Shown: piece after piece, positions 11,701 through 23,700 of the stretch
How positions within the stretch are numbered: the first letter of the stretch is position 1
Layout: every line of letters begins with the position of its first letter
NCBI GenBank assembly: GCA_020466095.1
Contig: CM035807.1
Coordinates: 114,061,124 to 114,125,123 of the forward strand
Direction: 5' to 3'
DNA from: Chlorops oryzae
Lineage: Eukaryota; Arthropoda; Insecta; Diptera; Chloropidae
Length of the DNA: 64,000 bases
The notes under the pieces: model-generated
Seen by the model: only the letters and a program-made list of their open reading frames with translations
Database searches by the model: none
What the model was told of the DNA's origin: nothing
Position numbers and translations under genes: made by a program

Positions 11701-14700
11701 AGTACATTACATATAAAATATCTACCAAACTCATAAAATGATATGAAAAGCTTGAAAAACTCAAAACTAATCAAGGATTTTCAATATTAAGGAAAAATAG
11801 AAATTGTTTTTTTAGTCCTACTCTGTCCACATAAATTTTTGATCACACTGTTTCAGCAAAATTACTAAATTCTATGTTACAATCAAATTCGTGGCCGTAG
11901 TTCTTGCAAGTGGCATCGTAGTGCCACTTTTTGTCTGCCCGTATTGTTGTTGGTAGGTAGCTTTCTGGTGAATTTCTCGAAAGAGTTGAATTTCCTATTC
12001 CTGCCTAGTGATGAATTTCTTATTAGCGGCAGTGCTCGGACTTAAAATTTTTAAAGATGGTAGATTTTTAAAGAGTGGTAGATTTATATAAAAAAGTGGT
12101 AGATTTAAAATTGTTTTAAATAGTAATACAATATATGACATCTGATCATGTAGAAAATTAGGAAACTTACATGTTTTTAGGTATTTTCTCTTATTAAAAA
12201 AATGTGTCAATATTTATTGGATGTCGTTAAGTGCAATGCTGCCATTCTTGACAACATTCTTGACAATAGGAAGCTGCCAACATATTTTTCAATAACACAT
12301 AACATTGAACCACATTTTTTATGTTTTCAATTATTCTAAATGATTATAAAATAAATAAAACAAAGGCTTAAATAATTTAAAAAAAAGTGGTAGATTTGGA
12401 CCTAGCGTGGTAGAAGTGGTAGATAGTGAAAATAGTAGTAGATCTACCACTAAAGTGGTGAAAGTCCGAGCACTGATTAGCGGCAGAGCCGTTTTCGACG
12501 TCGACAGTTAGACCTACACCATATAGAACTATAGCTGCAACTTCGGCCAAAAGCTATTACGTGGTACACCACAATACTCGACTTATGGCGTGGTTCACCA
12601 CAGTTGAAATTTTTCACCAAATCATGCCATAACGCGCCAAAATTTGGCCGAAGTTGCAGCTATAGTTCTATATGCCTACACTCCTACATGCAAAGGATTT
12701 TGAAAATTTAATCACGTTATATACGATCGAATTTATAAACCATTTGAGAAATATAAGAACAAGTTGTAAAATAAATACAATCACATATATAATTCCACCA
12801 ATGCTTTAAATTGTAAATTAATTGTAAATTTAAATTGGGGCAAGGCTCCAATCACATATGTATGTAATTGGTTCCAATTATATTTCGGGCACTTTTTTCT
12901 CTCCGTGTACATATTCTAAAGCATGCAAAATGACAAGACTTTCTACGAGGCTCTCCAATGGGGCAAGGAGCGAAATGAGAAGACTAAAAATAAATTTTAA
13001 TTGACGTTCGCACTCGTGGGCAAAATGCTTTCAGTTTTTGATCTCTCAAAGACGATGCCGAGATTTATGTTTTATGCAATGACAATAATTTGATGGAAAT
13101 GCGTCAACGAATAAATAATAAATAAATAATAAAAAAATAGAAATAAATTAAAAGAAGACGAAGACGAAGAAGAAAGAGAAATTGAATAAATGACTTATGT
13201 GCTTATGCAGTAAAAATAACAAAATTACTTTTATAAATTGATATGGAAAATAATTTGAAGTACTTCAATTTTAATGGAATTATAGCAACGAACGTCAATT
13301 TTCAATTGAAGGCGATTTTTTCAACAAATTATTTATGCAATTTTACGTCAATAGATCGTAGAAATTTAAGTACTTACATGACATGCACTAGAAAGCTTTT
13401 TTCTGTAATTTACGATTCTTTTGAAAAATAGTTTTTTTTTTGGGGGTTTTTTTTGGCATCAACAATTTGCATTCATTTCCGAAAGACCGAAGGCCAACAA
13501 TATGAATCTATTTCGAGCGATGTACGAGTAAAAAAATTTACGAACAAACATTTTAAAAAATTGTTTTTTTTTTTTGAAAAGGTTGTTCTATTCTTCTAAA
13601 TAGTCTTAAAAATGTGATCAGCTGTTTTTTGTAGATCAATTTTTCTTGTTGGAGGAAATATTTACGTAATTGGGGAAAATATTCTGTGGCAATGTCCCAT
13701 TCCTGCTTAAGTCAGAATTTGAATTTTCGAAAAAAAAGCTTTTCAAAGCCATATACATATAAGTGGTACTCATGCAGCTTCGCAAATGCCTTCGCAACTT
13801 TTCCATCGTAAATTTTCATATAAATTTTGACAGTTGTATGAGAAATTTCTCATTTCCCACAATTTGCGAAGCTGCATGAGTACCACTATACATATATTTA
13901 GCCCCTTATTCATAATCAAATTTGAAATTTAAAACATTAGGGGTATTCACAAAGGCTGTTAAAATCCCTTCTAATGTGCTAATATGCTTTTTATATATGG
14001 AGTTTGACAGCTTTGGAACATTAGAAAGATTTTAGCAGACCTTGTGAATGGGTCAATTGTTTAAATGTCAAATTTCCATACAAAAATTGAATTTTAACAA
14101 TAGGGGTATTCACAAAGGCGTTTGAAAATAGTAAAGTCGGAAAGTCGGAAAATTTTATCTGCTTAAAAAGTGGTGCAAGATACAAAAAAAGTTTAAAAAT
14201 TTTTAAGAAGTCGGAATTTTCCGACTTTTCAACGTTTTTAACAGGATATTGTGAATACCCCATTGCTTAAATGTCAGATTTCCATACAAAAATTGAATTT
14301 AAACAATGTTTTTAATTTTAAATTTGATTATGAATAAGGGGGTTAATGATTAAATTTTAACATGTAAGGGTGTTATAGTCAGTTGAACCTGACAATACAA
14401 TTCCCGCCACAGATAAAGGGTAAGCTATAGGTATATTTTTTAGTCGGAGGCTTAAGTATAATCTTCAAATTCTAAATTTCATCGGAATGTCTCGAAAGAT
14501 TCTGATTTTAGAGCAATTTTTTCGATTTTTGTGACAGACCCTAGAACTGGAGGTACCCGTTAAAATGAACCGATCAAGTCAATTTTCATAGAGGATGTCT
14601 TTGATTATGAAAGAAGACGTCTGTTCAAGTCCGATTTCAATTTTGGGTGTTAGACGCAGCTCTCGAAAAACGCCCTTTTGCCACGCCCACTTTTCTATTA

Positions 14701-17700
14701 AATATAAAATATAAAAATATTAAATAAATATAAAAATAAAAGATAAATTTTATGCCTATAAATATCTCTTAATATCAAAATTCATCAAAATATTCAAAAA
14801 CTTCCGGTATTCGTAATTTTCATGACAGACCCTAGTACTGTAGGTGCCCCTAAAACAATTCCGATCGAGTCCATTCTAGAACTTGATCTTACTCATGTCT
14901 CTGATAAACACGCATACCGAATTTCGTGAAGATAGCTCAGCTATTTCGATAAGAAATCTGTATAGCGACAGACAGAGAGACGGACAGAAATTCAAATCGA
15001 ATATCCTGGCGAAGCTGATCAATTCTATACACATTTTGTATGGTCTGTGTCGACTGGTTCTGAGTGTTACAAACAACCCCACAAACGCAATATCAGGGGC
15101 GGACTGCTCCTACGGGCAACCGGTGGGCCCCCAGTGAGCTGTATCTGGGATCAATACTTATGGAGTAAGGTTTTTTTTGTTAAATATTTTTTTCTTAGGT
15201 AATGCCCGGTGGGCCCTTTGATCCCCAGTCCGCCCTTGCGCAATATACCCTCAACACAGACTGTATCGGGAATATGTATAATTTTTCATTTAAAGGAATC
15301 TATTTCAGGTATTGTAGCTCATTTTAATCCCTGAAATGAAAACAGTAGAAAATTTTTCTCTATAAAAGTACTTTTTTTTATTCAAATAAACTGGGTTTTT
15401 CCCTATAGTTACAGAGTTGATTCGATTAAGTACTTTAGTCCGAATCGTGTACACTCGAATCTGTCTATAACGAATTTCAAGGGGCTGGAAAAAATATTCG
15501 TTATAGAGAGAATTTTTTATAAGGAGTGCATAAAAAGGCACTAAAATGTAGCCTGTGTAAAAAAGCCTTAAGAAGATAGAGAGCGTTTCGACTGTATGTA
15601 CCTTTTTTCTTTCGTTTCAAAATTTTGAACAAAATTTTCAATTTCAATCAATGCGAACAATCGATTGATTAATACCGACCGGTCTCTAGCGTAAGGCAAC
15701 TTCATGAAATAAAGTGCAAAGCATGGAGAAATCTTGTTTTGTGTCACCAATCCAATGTTGACTTGAAAAATTTACAAAAAAAAGTCTAAATGCAGCAAAA
15801 AAGGCTCTTGCATCTTGTATTTTATGTATTTTTTTTCCATATCGTTTTTGGTGCTTCAATGCTCCCTGCAGTAATTGTCACTAGTGACTGATTCAATCTG
15901 TCACTAGTTCCTCTGTCACCGGTTCTAGTGATCAACTGTACCCGTGCCATTGTATTCTCCTATTGACACATTTTGTATGAGCTTTGAAACTTTTATTTCT
16001 CTCTTCTCACGTATAAGAATCCATAAGAATAATCCTCCGAATTTTACAATTTTTCCACTTTTTCTCGCCTGCTCTGGGATTCGAACATGAGCCTTCGGAT
16101 TGACGATCGGACATGCTAACCATTACGCTACGGAGCCATCTGATTTTCGTGTAGCAAATTTATAACATGAATGCTCTAGAAAATAGAACTGTAGACCTCC
16201 TCGTTGACCATGTCTATAGAATGACAGTGGTGACGAAGGGGTCAATTTGCCCCGCATTGACTGCAGGGCAAAAAGTCGAATCTCCATCGTAATACTCATT
16301 GATATAGACAGGACCCAGCGGGAAATGTCCCGCGGACATTCCCAATGATGTCCTAGTGACTTCGGAGCCGGAATGCATGCTATTTCCGGTGACACTTTGT
16401 ATGACATTTACACAGGAGCTGATAGGGACTTCAGCGGTGACATTATCACCGGAAGAGCACTCATCATCTACGCCACTTCATGCTAACGCTGAACTGACGC
16501 TAAAACCTTATTTAAATTTCAGTAGCCAATGAGATTCAAGCACATGAACAGCTTCCCTCCACGATGACATGTCCTCCAAGATGTCATGCATGACAATGTC
16601 ACCTATATGTCATCGATGACATCACTGATGACATTGTCATGCAGGAGATAATTTTCCGCTGGGGAGTATTGCCGCATATTGTTGCTTTGTTTTTGGTTTT
16701 CATACACAGCGTCGGTGTAAATGAGCAAATCCACTCAGTTAACTATCAAAACGAAGGAATAACATCTCTGTTTTTTCGTACACGGTAAAAATGAACGACA
16801 ATGGAGAAAATATGTTTCCCTGAAAATTTTATTTTGCCAAAATCAATTCTTGATATGCTATCAAATGGCAAAAGACATAAGTGACATGAGAAGTAATATG
16901 ATGGATTTCATAGTTTATTGCTATTTTATGCTTCAAATATTTTTTCCAGTGCATATGACTCGCTCAAGCACACATACATGTGAAAAATTTGAAAAATTGT
17001 GCCCATACACGTTTCGAAAATGTAGCCAAGAATTTGAAAATTGCTGAAAATGGAATCAAATTGAAAATTCAGCAATAATTTCAATTTGAAAGCGATTATT
17101 TTTTGCAAATGAAAGCACTTAAAAAGGTTTAACTGATAGGAAAATGTCTATTTCTCTTTTGAGCTTTTTTGATTGCTTATCTAAATATGTCAACGCCAAA
17201 AATGTCATTAATTTTTAATGCCAAAAAATGATCACTTTCATTAAAAAAATATATTTTTTTTTTACAATAAATTGAAAAAAGTCATAAAAGAGTGCTGCCA
17301 GACTCATAAAAATTGGATCGTAACTTTTTGTTAGGAGAAAATTATTGACATCTAATGAGCGCTAATTAAAAGCTCATTGTCTACAAGACAATCATAAAAG
17401 GTAATAAATAATCGAGTTATTGCGGTCTCTAAGGTTGGAAGTGGTTTAAATTACGATGCAATAAGTTTAAGGTCAAAATAAATATGAGGTAGTTGTTTGT
17501 GCTTCTCTCTTGGGGGTTATTTATAAAAGGTTTAATATATTAACTTTGTTTTAAGGAACAATAAGGAACTTAAAGATAATTGAGGAAATTTTTCTCTCAC
17601 AAGATAATCATTGATGTTGTAATTATACCCTACACAGTCTGTCTGCCGAGGGAAAATTGCGTTTGTGCGGTTGTGTGTAACACCTAGAACCACTCGAGAT

Positions 17701-20700
17701 GAACTACACAAAATACAGTAAAAATCGGTTATAACGATACCGAATTTCTTCTTAATTTTTATCTTGTTATCGGATATAGCGATTATCGGTTATAACGCGG
17801 TATTTTTGCTGGTCCCTTGGACATCGGCAGGAGTGGGCACCACTACATTGAAGCTTTTGCATGCAAGTGTGCTGCTTGCGCTTTACTCTGCACTGAGAAA
17901 AATGTTTAGGAAATTAAAAATTTTTGAAAAAATTGAAACTTGAATGCGGCGAATAACAGACAGAGGGAAAACGAATTATTTCATACGAAAAATTATGCAA
18001 AGCATGCTACGTTAAAAACTTTTCGCTTGCTTTCTCTTTTTAGAATGTAGCGACAGCCTTTTCTGATTGGTTAGTATTCTCTCACTGACAAAATTTTTCG
18101 TTCTCTTCTCTGTCGCTGCTTTTTGTGTTGCTACACAAGTTTTTACTCTCACAGCTCCATGGAGCTCTCATGCCCACCCCGGAACATCGCTATAACCGAT
18201 TTTCACTGTATATGTATATAGAAATGATCGACATCACTAGAGATCTGATTTAGCCATCGTCTGTCTGTCTGTCCTTATAAAGAATTCTTCAAAAAGTTTG
18301 GAATCGTGTTCATGGAGACATCAAGTAAGAACAAGTTCGAAAATGGACCGGATCGGACCATTTTTAACGGCACCTCCGGTACTAAGGTCTGCTATGCAAA
18401 TCACAAAAGCTGCCACGAAATCAGAGTCCGGTTCGCCTGACTAGAAACACCCTTACTTCTATTCAATCTCAAGTAAAAACATCAAGATGGATTATGAATC
18501 TATTTCAGGAAGAAACTGACTCTCAATTCCTTTTCGGGTGAAAAAAAGGAAGGACTTCCATATCGAAGCTAGAAAGGAAAGAAATCTTCCTTGGATGGAT
18601 TAGAAAACTATTTCCTTGAGTTTCCGAGAAAGGAAGCATTCACTGTGCTTATGAGAAAATAATCAAATTTCTGAAAATTCATACGATGATAAAACATATG
18701 AATTGATATAACTGATAACGCCAGAAAAATTGGTCTCAAGTGGAACTGTCCAATCTTCAAGTAGTTTTGAAATTTATTTCAATATTTTCAGAATCATTTA
18801 AATGGTGCGATCGTCTTAAAACCATTGGAAATATTTTAAATCAAAAAAGCTTTTTGATCAAAATAAAAATTGTAGGAAAATCTCTCATTTCCTTGGCCAT
18901 GGATGGCCGCTCCTAGGTGAAGCATAGGCTGGCAAAATAATGGAGCTTCATTTCGTCTCTTTATTCTCCACTGAGTGCAAATGTTACTCATCAAAAAAAA
19001 AAAAAGTCGTAAGTAAATTATCAGTCGGGCAGTTCGTTTCCTTCTCTTTGTCTACACATAAATTTATTATGAAAGTCTTTGCCAGCACATGAAAAAGACC
19101 CCCAGAACAATACAAAGAAAGAAAAGTTAGGTACAAAAAAAAAACGACAATTTATAGAACATCATAATCACATTACCATGCGGCGTTCCAGTGATGAACT
19201 AGACAATTCATGTGTACCTACTACAGACTTTCGAAAAACATTGCACTCTGCTGGAAAGTGAGCATTGATTTCTCATAATTCCAATTCTAGTTTCGGGTTA
19301 TCATCTCGATGTCAATGAAACCGACTCGAACCGGTTTGCAGCTAATATATAGAAACATATTTAATGGATTTACATTTCACATACGGATTTTACGATTAAT
19401 TGGCTACTACTTATTTGAATTGCTATCAGGATTCCCGCATGGTTTTTCTTATCAAATTTTCATTTGAAAGTATTCGAATCACTGTGAACAAAGTGTAAAT
19501 CGTCAACAATTATTATTACACACAATAATAATTACCCTTTTTTTTTGTATTGAAAGAAATGAAAAAAGAATGAAAGAAATCAATATTAAATAATTTATTG
19601 ATTCTTTTGTCTTGTCGAAATGGCGTGAGCGCCTGTCAGGACGCTTATTATGAGAATAATGAATACCTTTCATGTAATAAAATTCTTCATAAATAACTCA
19701 TTCCAAACTAGCAGTCGAACGAAAGAAATTAATGGTTTCTCTGATTCATTTATAACCTTTGAAATATTATTTTAAAAAAATTAAATAAAATTATTTGGAA
19801 TTTATCTGTACCGTGAGACCGTGGCACGGGGCATTCAAGTTGAATTTTATTGATCCAACAAGCTCCTATTTGAAATTCTTTCAATATTCAGTTTCCCCAT
19901 GGAGTTGCTAACGAGTCTACACAGAGAAAAAAATCAACCAGAAAACTGATTTAATCAAAAGGAAAAACATACAAAACGGCTTCAACAAGGAATATTTTTA
20001 ATTTAACAATTTTTCTTGTTGGAAAAAATAAAGATTTTCCTTTTGAATCAACCATATTTCAGGTCAGTGTTGCCAGACTGATACAATTGTATCAAAAGTG
20101 ATACGTTTTTTTCCAAATGATACGGAGATACTTTTTTTGTGAATTTGATACCTTTTTTGTTTTGAGGGCTAGCAACAGTGCTCGGACTTCTACCACTTTA
20201 GTGGTAGATCTACCACTATTTTCACATTCTACCACTTCTACCACGCTAGGTCCAAATCTACCACTTTTTTTTTTACTTATTTATGCATTGTTTTATTTAT
20301 TTTATGATCATTTAGAATAACTGAGAACACAAAAAATGTGCTTCAATGTTATGTGTTATTGAAAAATATGTTGGCAAGCTTCCTATTGTCAAGAATGTTG
20401 TCAAGAATGGCAGTATTGACGCTTAAAGGCATCCAATAAATATTGAAACATATTTCTATTATAAGAGAAAATACCTAAAAACGTAAGTTTCCAAATTTTT
20501 TACATGATCAGATGTGATATATTAGGGGTATGCACAAAGGCGTCGGAAAATCGGAAAATTTTAAATGTGCAAGATAGCAAAAAAAGTTTAAAAAATTGTT
20601 AAGAAGTCGGATTTTTCCGATTTTCCGACTTTCCAACGTCTTTAACACGCCTTTGTGAATACCCCTATGGCATTACTATATGAAACAATTTCAAATCTAC

Positions 20701-23700
20701 CACTTTTTAAAAAATCTACCACTTATTTTTAAAAATCTACCACCTTTAAAAAATTTTCAAGTCCGAGCACTGGCTAGCAACCCTGTTTAATTACAACTAA
20801 ACGGATTTTGACATTTCCATTTGTTTGATATCACTGATCTGTGATTTTTAAAAATTTTTTTATTTGTAGTTGTTGTCCTAGTGCCCCCACCTTGAATTGA
20901 AGAATGTACATATGTATATTTTAAGCCCGATTGTTATGTTTGTAAGCATATGAATAGCTGTTTTTGTTCTTTTTTTTTAACTTTTGAAATTGTGAAAATA
21001 AAGACTTATATTTTTACCATTGAAATTTGAAGTTTTTAAAATTCGAATGCGACCGGAAGAAAGTAAAGAGTTTCCATTTCTTATTTTCGTAGAGTTTTCA
21101 CAATTTTCTAAGGACATTTTCATTGGCGTTATCAAATTACACTTTTGATACTTTTTTTAAGAAATGGTGATACTTTTTGATACTTTTGAAAAATTATTTT
21201 GATACATTATTTTTTGAGCGAGTGGCATCACTGTTTTAGGTTGAATTGAAATGATAATTTTCAAAAATGGATTTAAATTTAAATTGTTGAACCAACCACG
21301 GACATAATTGAAATGACAAGATAATTTTCTAAATAAATAAAAAATTCTAAAATACCCATAAAAGAGAAAATGTCAAAACAAATTTAATTAACGTTCAAAG
21401 CAAATGGCCACAGAGCCCTCTACTGAACATAACCCCAAAAAATAGCCATCGGATGGACTTCATCCGACTTTGTCACTCCGTTGTCGTGACTGCTTTCGCA
21501 ATGCTTAAAAAGTTCTAAGATGAATAAATATCTTATATGTCCTATTTTATAAACCAAATGAGAATTATACCGAACGAAAAGAAATGTAATTAAACAAGTA
21601 TCCTTTAAATCAACCAAAAATGTTGTTGACTCAACCATTTTTCTTTTGAAATTTTTGTTCTACTCAAAATCAAAAGGACTGTGAATAACAATGCGCCCTT
21701 TTAAAAAAATCATGGCTTATTTTCGCTCAGTGTAGCTTATAGAAAGGACTCTTCAACAAGTCTGAGGCGGTCTTAAGGGGAAACAATTCCTTGTAGAGAA
21801 ACTAATATCGATCGATTCTATACTATGTGAACCGACCTCATTTCCGTGTGGACACACTGAACCAAACCAGGTGATTTTCCGTTGCTTAGTTCAAAATAAA
21901 ACCATTTCTTCGATAGAATCTCTTAACATTGACCAACGGATACCTTTCAATCAATTTCCTTAATTGAAGTCCCTTGCAAACAGATACTATCAAGTTCAAT
22001 GTTGCCTTCAAGAAAAAAAAAAAATTAAATAAAAATAATAAAAAAAACTTCACTCAATGTCACTCCAGCAAATTGCTCCATTTAAACCACACGAGTTGAG
22101 GGGCTCGCGTGTTGTTACAATGAAAATTGTTCTGCCTTTGTGCATGACTGTCACGCGACAATTTCGAATCAACTTATCAACTTATTCATACAGAAATAGA
22201 CAAGTCAAGCTAACGATGAATAAATATGACTCTCAATACCGACGCTAAGTGGGATGACGTTTTCCCGAGGAGCACATCAAATGGCTGGCTGGCCGGCCGG
22301 CCTTTCGAGTGGCATTTGCATAAGCATTTAGGAACCGAGCGTAAACCGAATTTGCGAACTTGAAGAGTTCATTGTGAAATTCCCAATTGCGTTCGTTTTG
22401 CGCTCGTTAATTGGGATTTCCATCAAATTTAGAAAGCCTGGTGAAAATCTCATTTATTGTGGCATTCGTCTAAAAAAAAAATAGGCCACTTTATTAGCAA
22501 ACATCGTAAAATATTTATATTTATTAAATGCGGACAAATTTCCAATTAATGAGAGATAAGAAAAAATAATTACTCGGTCGGGGAGGGAATTAAATGTCGA
22601 TCATGATTTTTTTTTTTTTTTGCCTAATAAAATCTCCTAATAATAAACAGAAAATTGTGTAATTCACACTTGGTGCGGTGGTTTTCTGTACTTTTACCGT
22701 GGCTCGTGTGAATACTAGAGCTGTAAAAATGCAAAAATTTACACTACTCGGGTGTATTCGTTATTTTTGCTGAAGTAATCGTTACTAATTACTCGTTACA
22801 AAGTACTCGTTCCACTTTTCTATATATTGCTCATTCATTAATTGAATAACTCAAGGTTTATAAAGTAATCAAAACTCCCTCATGTTCTGCGACTCTTCAT
22901 TTAGTAGTTAGTAATCAAATATCAACCCAACTCACTCTACTACCATACTGTTTTGCGGACCCATTCATTTAGTACTTAATTAATCCGGAAACCATCAGGT
23001 GGCATGTGTGCAAAAAAAGTACTAGTAACAAGATATTTCCATCAGTAACGAGACGTTATTGATTACTGAGTACAGTAGCTGTTACTTTTTACCGAATAGT
23101 AACGATATTTTACATTTCTAGTGAATACCCTCAAAAAAACTCATGATTTTTACTCAACTTATGTATGCATCAGGACTCATTTGATCGCCGTCGATGATAT
23201 ACCAAATGAACTAAGGCCGATGTTTTTGCCCTATACAGTGGACCCCGAGTAGTACGACCTCTGACTAATCCAACATCCCCGGTAATCCGACATCACTATC
23301 ATTTAGGAGGGTGCCATCGAAATCGACTCGATATTGAAAAATGTCGAAATTTGTACATCAGACTACAAAATACAAATACATCCCGATTCTAAATATTTCC
23401 GGAAAATTTTTCCAAGCGGATTTGAAAAATATTCTCCCATTCTAAATCCACTTTTTCTTCTTCTAGCGCGTACTTTCCCGGCTTATACCGGGGTCCGCAT
23501 GTTTTGAATTTTTTCTCCATTTTCTTCTATCCACTGCATCCTCGATTCTTAGATCCATTGCTTGGATCCATTCTAGATCCACTGATAGGGGAATATATAG
23601 GGATCAAGAATTTCGAGCATTTTGAAGGAAAGGTCATCAGATTATTTACGGACGCTTAAAACATCTCCCATTTCTGCAGAGAACAATTTCGAGGGAGAAA

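Larger units (their letters stand above)
11521..12690. mobile_element. Inverted-repeat element hosting two later insertions
   Basis: Left end CATGTAGGAGTGTAGG(TCTAAC) at 11521. The complementary right end finishes at 12690 but is split by the CATATAG MITE at 12520-12674. A hAT-like element at 12030-12475 lies in the interior. Superfamily unknown. Confidence 0.7.
11098..12910. mobile_element. Outer inverted-repeat element of a nested cluster
   Basis: GTACACGCAGAGAAAAAA (11098) is matched by TTTTTTCTCTCCGTGTAC (ending 12910). Both arms continue with AATTATATTT-type sequence near 11140 and 12880. No clear target duplication is seen. It contains four further elements, so the original element was only a few hundred bases. 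Confidence 0.45.
13901..14342. mobile_element. CCCCTTATTCATAATC MITE with TTA duplication
   Basis: Ends GCCCCTTATTCATAATCAAA (13901) and GATTATGAATAAGGGGG (ending 14342), flanked by TTA at 13898-13900 and 14343-14345. This suggests a PIF/Harbinger-type element. It contains two copies of the GGGGTATTCAC MITE. A 45-bp block (AAATTTCCATACAAAAATTG) occurs on both sides of the second of these. Confidence 0.8.
20065..21233. mobile_element. hAT-like element, host of a two-level nest
   Basis: Ends CAGTGTTGCCA and TGGCATCACTG with an 8-bp flank repeat TTTCAGGT/TTTTAGGT (one mismatch; 20057-20064 and 21234-21241). Interior repeats of TGATAC/GTATCA are on both arms. A second hAT-like element is inserted at 20176. 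Confidence 0.75.

Noticed and set aside
16070..16139. Functional tRNA gene
   Set aside because: A and B boxes are present but the acceptor stem does not pair and the anticodon stem is imperfect.
19915..21737. Outer element with CTACACAGAGAAAAAA ends around the 20-kb nest
   Set aside because: The right match (CTCAGTGTAG) is short and no target duplication was found.
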